Assembly: GCA_025934595.1 (NCBI GenBank)
Contig: JAICXU010000006.1
Span: 1-16,977, forward strand
DNA from: Polyangiaceae bacterium
GTDB taxonomy: Bacteria; Myxococcota_A; Polyangia; Polyangiales; Polyangiaceae
Reading direction: 5' to 3'
Length of the DNA: 16,977 bases
In this document: positions 8,556 through 15,977 of the stretch, piece after piece
Layout of the letters: each line of letters begins with the position of its first letter
How positions within the stretch are numbered: position 1 is the first letter of the stretch
The notes under the pieces: generated by a model
The model's database searches: none
The model's input: the letters and a program-made list of their open reading frames with translations, nothing else
Told to the model about the DNA's origin: nothing
Made by a program: the position numbers and the translations under genes

Positions 8556-10388
8556 TTACGGAGTGACCCGATAGCCTTCCACGTGCCCCGGACCATTGTC
8601 GCTCGGACACGAGATCGCAAACACGCGATCCTTCCACGCGAGAGGACGCGCGTAGCGTTGTCCGCTTCCCGCGAGCGGCGTCATGCTCAAAATCGCGCCG
8701 TCTCGCGCGCGGATCTCGAAGAGCAACCCGTGTCCGCTCACCGGTGAGGAGTCGACATCGACAATCCAAATCAACGGCTCGCCGCTCGGACCGACACCGA
8801 TCCGCGGCAACGTGGGTTGCATACGAAAGACTTGTTTCGCGAGCGGATCGTTTTCGGAAGGCGCACGCCACTCGATCGCGAAGTGCGGAGCGCCGCCATC
8901 GGGCGTGACCACCCGTACGCCCACGACGTTCGCGGGATGCGTGTGATCGAATTCGAGCGTCGGAACGACGACGAGCGGATCGTCTTCGCCGTCCTGCCAA
9001 ACCGTCTCCGGCTTCGTCACCATCATGCCGGCCCAATCGGCGATGCATGGATCGCCGGCGCTGCCGCATGGCTCGGCGAGCTGGATGCGATCGTAGAGCG
9101 TTCCCAAATGGGCCGCGTCGACGAGATAGAGACCGCCGTCCTTCGCGGGCACGACCACCACTTCGAGGCCATTTTTCAGGGTGATTCGCGTCGGGCCGTC
9201 TGCGCCGAGATCCCAGTCGTGGGCGGCAAAGCAATCCCAGAAATCGAGACCGGCGCACGCGGGATCGTCCGGGGCGAGCGGACCGCCATCGGGAATGCGA
9301 GGCACGAAGAGGTCGGCGCACGTTTGCATGCAAAGGGTCGAAGGCGGACCACCGTCCGAAAATGCGGTGCACGCCGGATCGCACGCGGGGTCGAACACGA
9401 GACCCGGACGAAGACGCATCATCGTGTTCGCGTAATCGCGACGCGCGAGATCGAGCTGTCCATTTCCGGCGACGGCGAGGATCTCGAGCCCGCCGTCGGT
9501 GACCGTGACCTCGGGCCCTCCCGGCGCCCACAGGCCGCCGCCGCAAATTTTTTCGCGCGATCCGCCTTGGTCCGGCGTTCCGCATTCGCTCTCGGGCGTG
9601 TCCACCATCGATCCGGTCACCGCCCCGGCCGCGCCCTCGTCGTGCCATCGATCGAGATCGATCTCGAACATCCATCCGTGCCAGGGTTGGATGTCGCGGA
9701 TGTTGCCGAACTGGACATAGAGGAGGCCGCGCTTCGATGGATCCGGTTGCGCGTAAATGACAGGCGAGCGATCGACCTCGTGCGATGGCAAGAAATCGAT
9801 CATGCCGGCGTCGCCGGATCCGGGCTTGCTCGCGGTGAGCATGACCTCGGGAAAGGTCGGGTCGACGACATGATGCACGAGATCGATCGCGACGACGCGC
9901 GCGCTGTCACGGGCGCTCGTCGCCGTCGAAATCGTCGAATACGATTCGAAGAGTGTATTGCCGACGATCGCGGGCGTGGCGAGCACGTACGCATGCTCGC
10001 CCGGCGGCAATGGAATCTTCATGCTCCACATGACGTTGCCGGTGTCCGGAGAAATCGCCGCGACCGTGCCGTCGTTGGAGACGACGATCACGCGCTCGGC
10101 GCCTGGCGGCCCGTAAATTTGAGGCGATCCGAAGATGCACCCCGGCAACGTGTTCGATCCGAGGTCGCTCGGAAAGAGGCGCTCGACCGGACCCGCATCG
10201 ATCTCCTGACTCGCGTCGGCGTCGACCTCTGCGTCGCCCGCATCGAACGTCGCGGCATCGAACGTCGCGTCGAACGTTTCGACGCTCGCGTCGTCGTCCG
10301 ACACGGTGATGTCGTCGCCCTCGCATGCGAGCGGCGCGAAGGCGCAAGCTCCGACGGCGATGGCGAGAAGGGCGAGCCCGAGCCTCAC
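8556..10388 (-). CDS. Exported PQQ-like beta-propeller repeat protein, probable lipoprotein
   Basis: The 610-residue protein has a hydrophobic signal (LGLALLAIAVGA) with VGAC at residues 12-15, or the Cys at 22, as possible lipid site. A low-complexity acidic segment (about 24-66) carries repeated ATFDA units. The rest shows propeller-blade signatures: VIVVSNDGTVAAISPDTGNVMW (about 100-121) is a textbook PQQ-like/BamB-type blade, with further blades at GLLYVQFGNI, LEVVVVPAKDGGLYLVDAAHLG and HGLLFEIRARDGAILSM. A Cys-rich insertion in the middle (DPACDPACTAF ... LCMQTCADLF ... DFWDC) suggests disulfide bonds in the periplasm or outside. The start codon is GTG, immediately preceded by a purine-rich AGAG. 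No dehydrogenase active-site motif was recognised, so a structural or binding role is as likely as enzymatic. The 120-base gap before the next gene shows no clear promoter or terminator. Confidence 0.82.
   Translation of the reverse strand: MRLGLALLAIAVGACAFAPLACEGDDITVSDDDASVETFDATFDAATFDAGDAEVDADASQEIDAGPVERLFPSDLGSNTLPGCIFGSPQIYGPPGAERVIVVSNDGTVAAISPDTGNVMWSMKIPLPPGEHAYVLATPAIVGNTLFESYSTISTATSARDSARVVAIDLVHHVVDPTFPEVMLTASKPGSGDAGMIDFLPSHEVDRSPVIYAQPDPSKRGLLYVQFGNIRDIQPWHGWMFEIDLDRWHDEGAAGAVTGSMVDTPESECGTPDQGGSREKICGGGLWAPGGPEVTVTDGGLEILAVAGNGQLDLARRDYANTMMRLRPGLVFDPACDPACTAFSDGGPPSTLCMQTCADLFVPRIPDGGPLAPDDPACAGLDFWDCFAAHDWDLGADGPTRITLKNGLEVVVVPAKDGGLYLVDAAHLGTLYDRIQLAEPCGSAGDPCIADWAGMMVTKPETVWQDGEDDPLVVVPTLEFDHTHPANVVGVRVVTPDGGAPHFAIEWRAPSENDPLAKQVFRMQPTLPRIGVGPSGEPLIWIVDVDSSPVSGHGLLFEIRARDGAILSMTPLAGSGQRYARPLAWKDRVFAISCPSDNGPGHVEGYRVTP
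10240..10269. repeat. 15-base perfect tandem repeat (two copies) inside the beta-propeller gene
   Basis: GCATCGAACGTCGCG occurs at 10240-10254 and again at 10255-10269, followed by a diverged partial copy. On the coding strand it specifies repeated Ala-Thr-Phe-Asp-Ala units in the acidic linker just after the signal peptide. It is in frame, so copy-number change would only alter linker length. Confidence 0.85.
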
Positions 10389-10405
10389 CTCTACGAAGGT
10401 ATCGC

Positions 10406-10431
10406 TTTTTTTCCCGAATTTTTTGCCCGAA
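10406..10431. repeat. 13-base direct repeat in the divergent gap between the beta-propeller and Clp genes
   Basis: TTTTTTTCCCGAA (10406-10418) is followed directly by TTTTTTGCCCGAA (10419-10431), 12 of 13 identical. This is by far the most AT-rich patch in the area and fills the centre of a 54-base gap between two divergent start codons. It may be a tandem regulator-binding site or a bent or easily melted promoter element. No consensus -35/-10 pair is evident on either strand. The repeat is seen; the role is a guess. Confidence 0.6.
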
Positions 10432-10442
10432 ACAGGGGGGCC

Positions 10443-12989
10443 ATGCGACCTGTCCTAGAGATGGCGCACTATCGTTCCGATGTGAGCGAGATCGGACGGC
10501 TGAACGAATCCGAGCTCGTGACGCTGCGCAGGCTCGCCGATGATCTCGCGGACAAAAAAGGAGAGCGCACGACGACGGGTCACCTCCTCGCTGCGCTCGC
10601 TTCGTTTCCGAGCCCCGCTGGGGATTTGCTCGCGGAGCGGAGGCTCGATGTCGACGTCCTCTTGAAGGCGGCGCGCGTCCATACCGACGACGCTCGCGAT
10701 GCGGTTTCGCGCGTCATGCATCGCGCTCGTGAGCTCGCGGCCCGCGGAACGCATCGTGACGCGACCGCCACGCATCTTTTGTTCGCGCTTTGCCACGAGC
10801 GCGCGACCGCGGCGTTTCGAGCCCTCGAGCAGTGCGGAAGCGACGTCGCGAAGCTTCGCGCGGCCGCATTGCAAGTCGCGACCGGCATGGCGCCTCCACG
10901 CCGCATCGCGCGCACGCAACTCGCGCTTCCGAGCGCGCGCATCGCGACGACGCCCATTCGTCCGAAGACGACGTTGCCAGCGTCACCGCCGATGCGCGCG
11001 ACGATGTCTCCCCCGCCCGTGATGGCGCGACCGGCACCTCCCGTCGTCCGCCCTCAGCCGCCTCTCGCGTCGCCTCCGGAGAAGCATCCGGCCAAGACGA
11101 AGCGCGCAAAACCGCACGTGACCGCGCGCGAGGGCAAGCACGTCGAGGTTGCGGAAGTGCCTGAAAAACAGCTGGATCGTCATGCGCTCGACGAAAAGAA
11201 GTTTCCGCTTCTCGCGCGCATCGGAAAAAATCTGACGCTCGCCGCTTCACGTGGCGAGCTCGATCCGGTCGTCGGTCGCGAGGACGAAATCGAAAGAGTC
11301 CTCGACGTGCTCGCAAGGCGCACCGCGAACAATGCATGTGTGATCGGTGCGGCGGGCGTCGGCAAGACGAGCGTCGTCCGCGGCGTGGCTTGGCGCACGG
11401 CGGGTATCGGCGAGGGGCTCGGTGCCGAACAAAATATCCTCATCGAGATCGAAACCGCGAGCCTCATCTCCGGAACCGCCGCGCGCGGATCGCTCGCCGA
11501 AAAAATCGTGGAGCTGAAAACCGAAGCGAGTGACCGCCGCATCGTTCTCTTCTTCGACGAAATTCACGCGCTGTTCGACGACGGCGGCGACGAAGCCGTC
11601 ACGGAGCTGAAGGCCGCGCTCGCGAAAGGCGAAATTCGATGCATCGGCGCGACGACGCGGGAGGAGTACAAGCGCGTCGTCGAAGCCGACGCTGCGCTCG
11701 CGCGACGCTTCACCGTCGTCGATGTCGAGGAGCCGTCGCAAGAAGAGGCCTTCCTCGCCATCGAGTCGGTCGTGCCGCTCTACGAGAAGCATCATCATGC
11801 GAAATACCCGAGCGAAACGCTCGCGGCGGCGATCCATTGGAGCGTGCGATACGTGCCTGGTCGCGCGCTGCCAGACAAGGCGCTCGGGATTTTGGATTTG
11901 GCGGGGGCACGCGCGAAGCGTCGCGGCGAGCGCAAAGTGTCGCGCGAGCAGATCGCGGACGTCGTGTCCGAGCTCGCCGGAGTTCCCACCGAGCGTCTTC
12001 TCGAGACCGACGGTGAGCGAATGCTGCGTCTCGAGTCGTTGCTCGGCGAGCGCATCGTCGGCCACGAAGAGTCGCTTTCGCGCATCGCCAGCGTGCTGCG
12101 TCGCAATGCGTCGGGGTTCCGCTCGAAGCGTCCGATCGGGTCCTTCCTTTTGCTCGGTCCCACGGGCGTCGGCAAAACCGAAACGGCAAAAGCGATCGCG
12201 GAGTGTCTCTTCGGATCGCCCGACGCGATGACGCGCTTGGATCTTTCGGAGTACGCGGAGCCGCACGCGATCGCGAGGCTCGTGGGCGCGCCGCCCGGTT
12301 ATGTCGGACACGAAGCGGGTGGGCAGCTCACCGAAGCCGTGCGACGTCGTCCGTTCCAAGTCGTCTTGCTCGACGAGATCGAAAAAGCGCACCGCGACGT
12401 TTTGGAGGCTTTTTTGCAGGTATTCGACGAGGGTCGGCTGACCGACGGCCGTGGCCGCACGATCGATTTCACGAGCACCGTTCTCTTTCTCACGTCGAAC
12501 ATCGGCGCCGAGATCACCCAAGCGTCGTTCGCGCGCAAAGGCCGAATCGGATTCGGAGCCGGGTCGAACGAATCACGCGATACAAGCTACGAAGAAAAAA
12601 TCCGCGGTGCGGCACGCGCGGCGTTGCCACCGGAGCTCTACAATCGTCTCGACGAAGTGCTCGCGTTCGCGCCCCTCACGCGTCGCGACGTCGGCGAAGT
12701 CGCGCGTCGTATGGTGCAATCGCTCGCGCTCGAGCTCGAAGCCACGCGCCAAATCACGCTCGACGTGAGCGATGCCGCGATCGAAGCGTTGCTCGACTCC
12801 GACGGGTTCGATCCGGAGCTCGGCGCACGCCCGATGCGACGCGCGATCGCACGGCAGATCGAAGCCCCGCTCGCCGAAATGATTTTGCGCGGCGAGATCG
12901 CACGCGGCGACGTGGCCACGGTGGACGTCGAAGACGGCAAGCTCGTCGTGGACGCCGTCACGCCGTCAACTGCCCAAAAAATAGCCTGA
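10443..12989 (+). CDS. Clp-type double AAA+ unfoldase (ClpA/ClpC-like, HSP100)
   Basis: This 848-residue HSP100 protein uses ATP to unfold proteins. In order: a Clp N-domain (about 15-147, two repeats around TGHLLAAL and ATHLLFAL); an atypical Pro/Ala/Arg/Lys-rich linker (about 150-250); D1 with Walker A GAAGVGKT (302-309), Walker B VLFFDE (368-373), IGATTREEYKR and arginine finger ARRF; then D2 with Walker A GPTGVGKT (572-579), Walker B VVLLDE (640-645), pore loop GYVGHEAGG and sensor 2 GARPMRR (794-800). The ClpB-type coiled-coil M-domain is missing between D1 and D2. R-IGF-G at 701-705 sits where ClpA and ClpC carry the ClpP-docking [LIV]G[FL] tripeptide, pointing to a protease partner. 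The D1 pore loop reads GTAARG where the family normally has G-K-Y-R-G. ATG 10443 is preceded by AGGGGGG; ATG 10461 is an alternative. The upstream open frame is antisense to another gene. Confidence 0.92.
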   Translation: MRPVLEMAHYRSDVSEIGRLNESELVTLRRLADDLADKKGERTTTGHLLAALASFPSPAGDLLAERRLDVDVLLKAARVHTDDARDAVSRVMHRARELAARGTHRDATATHLLFALCHERATAAFRALEQCGSDVAKLRAAALQVATGMAPPRRIARTQLALPSARIATTPIRPKTTLPASPPMRATMSPPPVMARPAPPVVRPQPPLASPPEKHPAKTKRAKPHVTAREGKHVEVAEVPEKQLDRHALDEKKFPLLARIGKNLTLAASRGELDPVVGREDEIERVLDVLARRTANNACVIGAAGVGKTSVVRGVAWRTAGIGEGLGAEQNILIEIETASLISGTAARGSLAEKIVELKTEASDRRIVLFFDEIHALFDDGGDEAVTELKAALAKGEIRCIGATTREEYKRVVEADAALARRFTVVDVEEPSQEEAFLAIESVVPLYEKHHHAKYPSETLAAAIHWSVRYVPGRALPDKALGILDLAGARAKRRGERKVSREQIADVVSELAGVPTERLLETDGERMLRLESLLGERIVGHEESLSRIASVLRRNASGFRSKRPIGSFLLLGPTGVGKTETAKAIAECLFGSPDAMTRLDLSEYAEPHAIARLVGAPPGYVGHEAGGQLTEAVRRRPFQVVLLDEIEKAHRDVLEAFLQVFDEGRLTDGRGRTIDFTSTVLFLTSNIGAEITQASFARKGRIGFGAGSNESRDTSYEEKIRGAARAALPPELYNRLDEVLAFAPLTRRDVGEVARRMVQSLALELEATRQITLDVSDAAIEALLDSDGFDPELGARPMRRAIARQIEAPLAEMILRGEIARGDVATVDVEDGKLVVDAVTPSTAQKIA

Positions 12990-15791
12990 TCAGCCCATCG
13001 TGTCGATCGCACGGCGGTAGCGATCGCGGCGCGCGGAGTCGTGCAGGATGTCGTACGCCTCTTCGAGCACGGCGACGATCTTCCGGACGTCCGGCCCGAG
13101 ATCCACCATCGAGGACGTCAAAATTCGATCGGGATCGAACGCGCGGCGCAGCTCCGTGAATGCCCGCCGCACCTCGTAGCTCGTGGCCGTGCGAGGCACG
13201 CCGAGAACCGCGAAGTAGTCGCCCTCTTCGACCAGATCGAGACGAGCGCGAATGCGCGCGCGGATCGCGTCGTCGTCGAGCGTGTCGAGTCGCGGCTCGC
13301 TCGACCGGTCACGCGACGGCGGCACGGCGCCCACCGATCGAAGGACCTCGATGACGCCGAGCAAGTGCAGACCATAGAGCACGGCGATCATGTCGGTGTC
13401 GGGCGCGCTCGCCGTGGCCTGCGCGAGCGTGAGCCCGCGCAGCTGCTCGAGCACCGCGATTTCCGGCGCACCGAGCGCGCACTCCGTGAGCAAGTTGGCG
13501 TTCCGACCTTCGCCGATTCGCGCTTGCGCGCCACCGAGACGCGCAAATGCGTCGTCTTGCGAGATCACGCGGCGTACGACGTCGACGAAGACCTCCGCGC
13601 CGGTGGATCCGCCGAACACGCTCGGCTCCGCTTTCAGTCGCCCGGGCGCATCCGGCTCCATGAGCGCGGTCCCCGAATCGATCGCGAGGGCGCGCCCCAA
13701 GATCCATTCGGCATGCGCACGCAAAACCGGCCAGAGCTGATCTTGCCGCAAATATCCCTGCGCCACGAGCGCGGCGCCTGCATGACGACCGAACGTCGCG
13801 AACCTTCCCGCGAGCGCTTGCAAGCTCTCACGCGGAAGATCTCCGTGCGCGACGAGAAACGCGATGAGGCTCTCGTCGTCCACGCCCGATGCCGCCGTCA
13901 CGAGATCGCCTTCGCGCAGAACGACGCGCCTCACGCCTTCTTTCGATTCGAGACACAACGTTCCGGTCGTACGCGTGGCGATCGCACGCGCGATCGCGCG
14001 CGGCGCATCGTGTGGACCGAGCACGGCCGGAATTTCGGTGGTCGTCGAAGACGGAACGATGTTCTGCGAGGACGCGACGCTCGACGACGGCACGAGATGC
14101 GGAGGCGCGTCGCGCGGCGTCGACATCGGCGGAATCTGCGGCGAGTACGGCGGTGATTGCGGCGCCGCTTCACGTCGTGCTTCTTGCGCGGCTTCGAGCG
14201 CGAGCGCGACCGGCATGAGCGCGTCGCTTCCGAGCGTGAATCCTGCTGCTGTCGGCGCCATGGCCGTGGAAGGCGGGCGCGATGACGGGTGGCGCGCCTC
14301 GACAGGGCGTGGCGACGTGTCCGGGTCGCTCGTCGCTTGCGAGGAGCTCGTCGTTTGCGAAAAAAGTGGCGGGGGCGATTCCGACGGCGGACGAAATCCG
14401 CGAAGCGCAGAGTCGCCTTGTGTCGTCGGTGAAGAAATCGCCGACGACGGGTGGGGCGGATGCGGAGCGACCGTCGGAGAAAGCGGAACGCGCACACCGA
14501 AGGGAGCCGTGCTCGCGACGAGCGCGGTCGGCGCGGACACCTCGCTCCGCGGCTGCGCGACGGATCCCGTTCCTGCATCGGCCACGCCGGTCGTGTGTCG
14601 TCGCGATGCGCCGGTCGTTTGCTTGCTGCCCCCCGACGTCGTCACGCGACCTTGTGATCCGAGGGCGCTGTCGTTCGGCTCTTCTTCGTCTTCTTCTTCC
14701 AGAGGATCGTCGAGAGCGGCGAGGATCTCCTCCGGCAGCACCGCATCGATCTCTTCTTCGGGCGAGAGCGACGGCAAATCGTAGCCGACCGCCTCTCCAC
14801 CGAGGCGCTCCTCGGCCTCGGCGAGAAGCTGCATCAGCTCCTCGCTCAGCGGACCTTGCGCACCTTTTCGCGCGCGCATGATCGCGGGCATGCTCGGCGG
14901 CGGAGGTTGGCTGGGCACACGTGACGCGCGCGCCATCGACGGCGGCGGCGCGCTCGGCGATTCGCGAATTCCCGGCGACGGGAGCGATGCCGGCGGCTTG
15001 CTCGACAGCTTCTGGCTGGACGGGGGCGCGCTCGATGGCTCGTCGGCCATCGGCGGCGATGCGCCGCGTGCATCGGTAGTCACGGACGAAGCTTCGGCCG
15101 CCGCCCCCGCGTGCGATTCACCTTTTTTTTCCGTAGATGCTGCGCCTTCGTGAATCGGCGGCTTCGACGACGCGTTCTTGCGCGGATCATTCGAGACCTG
15201 CGCGAGAGGCGGCACCGATCCCCGAGGCGCCGCGAGCGCCTTCTCTTTGTCTCTTTCGCCGTCTTTGTCTTTGTCGCCGAGCTTGTCACCGTCCTTCTTG
15301 CCGAGGTCTCGGCTTCGGTCGCGGTCTTTCTCTTTCTCCGGCTCTTTCCAGCTCGCGTCGAGCGCGGCTTGCTCCGCCGCGGCGGCAGCGGGAATGCCCG
15401 ACGCCCTCACTTGCATGAGCGCATTCACTTTGCGCACGACCGCTTCCGCGTCCACGGGCCGCGCGAAAAATCCGCTGCCCTCGTGCACGAGCGCTTCTTC
15501 GGGAACTTGGAACGCGGCCCCGAGCCGTCCCATGAAGAGAATGTCGATCGATTCGGAGTCCGCGAGCTCGCGCATGCGAGCGACCGTCTCGAGCGCGCCT
15601 TCGCCGTCCGCATCGACGACGACGACACGCGGGCGTTGCACGGCCACGCGCGCGACGAGGATCGAGAGCGGTACGTCGACGACGGTATAGCCGGCGGCGC
15701 GCAAGGCTTGCGCGACTCGCTCGGCCTCTGCCGAAGGATCGCTCACGAACACCGTACCCTTTTGCGGTGCTTCTGGACGCGCGCTCGGCAT
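12990..15791 (-). CDS. Receiver-like / disordered / DUF4388 / DnaJ-like multidomain protein
   Basis: The 933-residue protein opens with a response-regulator receiver-like fold (about 11-126). The candidate phospho-acceptor is D60 in VVVVDADG, but the usual conserved Lys near FFARPV is Arg and only part of the acidic pocket is visible, so it may be a pseudo-receiver. Residues about 127-595 are disordered: a mixed-charge K/D/E/R tract (149-186), long Ser/Pro/Ala stretches and an acidic EEEDEEE run (365-371). Residues about 596-700 (APRAIARAIATRTTGTLCLE ... REGDLVTAASG) fit DUF4388, frequent in myxobacterial regulators. The C-terminus (857-930, DYFAVLGVPRTATSYEVRRAFTELRRAFDPDRI) is a J-domain whose HPD signature reads DPD (886-888), so DnaK stimulation is doubtful. 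The start at 15791 has GGGGG close upstream and lies nine bases after a small membrane-protein gene. The stop abuts that of the Clp gene. Role unknown. Confidence 0.85.
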   Translation of the reverse strand: MPSARPEAPQKGTVFVSDPSAEAERVAQALRAAGYTVVDVPLSILVARVAVQRPRVVVVDADGEGALETVARMRELADSESIDILFMGRLGAAFQVPEEALVHEGSGFFARPVDAEAVVRKVNALMQVRASGIPAAAAAEQAALDASWKEPEKEKDRDRSRDLGKKDGDKLGDKDKDGERDKEKALAAPRGSVPPLAQVSNDPRKNASSKPPIHEGAASTEKKGESHAGAAAEASSVTTDARGASPPMADEPSSAPPSSQKLSSKPPASLPSPGIRESPSAPPPSMARASRVPSQPPPPSMPAIMRARKGAQGPLSEELMQLLAEAEERLGGEAVGYDLPSLSPEEEIDAVLPEEILAALDDPLEEEDEEEPNDSALGSQGRVTTSGGSKQTTGASRRHTTGVADAGTGSVAQPRSEVSAPTALVASTAPFGVRVPLSPTVAPHPPHPSSAISSPTTQGDSALRGFRPPSESPPPLFSQTTSSSQATSDPDTSPRPVEARHPSSRPPSTAMAPTAAGFTLGSDALMPVALALEAAQEARREAAPQSPPYSPQIPPMSTPRDAPPHLVPSSSVASSQNIVPSSTTTEIPAVLGPHDAPRAIARAIATRTTGTLCLESKEGVRRVVLREGDLVTAASGVDDESLIAFLVAHGDLPRESLQALAGRFATFGRHAGAALVAQGYLRQDQLWPVLRAHAEWILGRALAIDSGTALMEPDAPGRLKAEPSVFGGSTGAEVFVDVVRRVISQDDAFARLGGAQARIGEGRNANLLTECALGAPEIAVLEQLRGLTLAQATASAPDTDMIAVLYGLHLLGVIEVLRSVGAVPPSRDRSSEPRLDTLDDDAIRARIRARLDLVEEGDYFAVLGVPRTATSYEVRRAFTELRRAFDPDRILTSSMVDLGPDVRKIVAVLEEAYDILHDSARRDRYRRAIDTMG

Positions 15792-15800
15792 GACCCCCGG

Positions 15801-15947
15801 CTAAGACTCCGTCTCTTCGTCTCCGAGGAGACGGCCGAGCAGATCCCCGGCGCGCGGCAAAAGCCGCGACACGTAGACGAGACCAAAGATGAAGACGACG
15901 AGCGCAAGCTCGCCGTGCGTCATCCCGAAGAGCATGTCGGCGATCAT
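15801..15947 (-). CDS. Small TatA-like single-pass membrane protein (48 aa)
   Basis: Reading leftward from ATG 15947 gives 48 residues to TAG. The N-terminal part is a membrane helix (ELALVVFIFGLVYV, about 13-26), followed by SRLLPRAGDLLGRLLG as an amphipathic helix and an acidic end DEETES. The arrangement (FG in or after the helix, then LPRAGDLLGRL) resembles TatA-type proteins, where FGxxxLP...G..LG marks the hinge and amphipathic helix, but the FG-to-LP spacing is longer than in true TatA. GAGG stands four bases before the start; ATG 15935 and ATG 15923 are in-frame alternatives. It ends nine bases before the large receiver/DnaJ-like gene and is probably co-transcribed. Called from hydrophobicity, spacing and similarity by eye; true Tat function is unproven. 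Confidence 0.6.
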   Translation of the reverse strand: MIADMLFGMTHGELALVVFIFGLVYVSRLLPRAGDLLGRLLGDEETES

Positions 15948-15949
15948 AG

Positions 15950-15961
15950 CGCCTCAAGGCG
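15950..15961. repeat. Small palindrome in the divergent gap at the TatA-like gene start
   Basis: CGCCT-CA-AGGCG is a perfect inverted repeat in the 30-base gap between two divergent starts. In the leftward transcript it would contain the GAGG of the small gene's ribosome-binding site as CGCC-TTGA-GGCG. It could be a small operator, a weak hairpin limiting translation, or chance in GC-rich DNA. Confidence 0.3.
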
Positions 15962-15977
15962 AGGTATCAGAAGAGGG

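Noticed and set aside
8488..9675. 395-codon leftward frame overlapping the beta-propeller gene
   Set aside because: Arg/Ser/Gly-rich shadow frame without domain signatures; the competing frame shows signal peptide and propeller blades.
8817..10442. Long in-frame upstream extension of the Clp gene
   Set aside because: It is antisense to the beta-propeller gene and Arg/Asp/Glu/His-rich. The Clp N-domain begins just after ATG 10443, which has an SD-like AGGGGGG.
12979..13000. Possible terminator at the TGATCA stop-stop junction
   Set aside because: Only CTGATCAG is symmetric, which is too short for a terminator stem and is explained by the two abutting stop codons.
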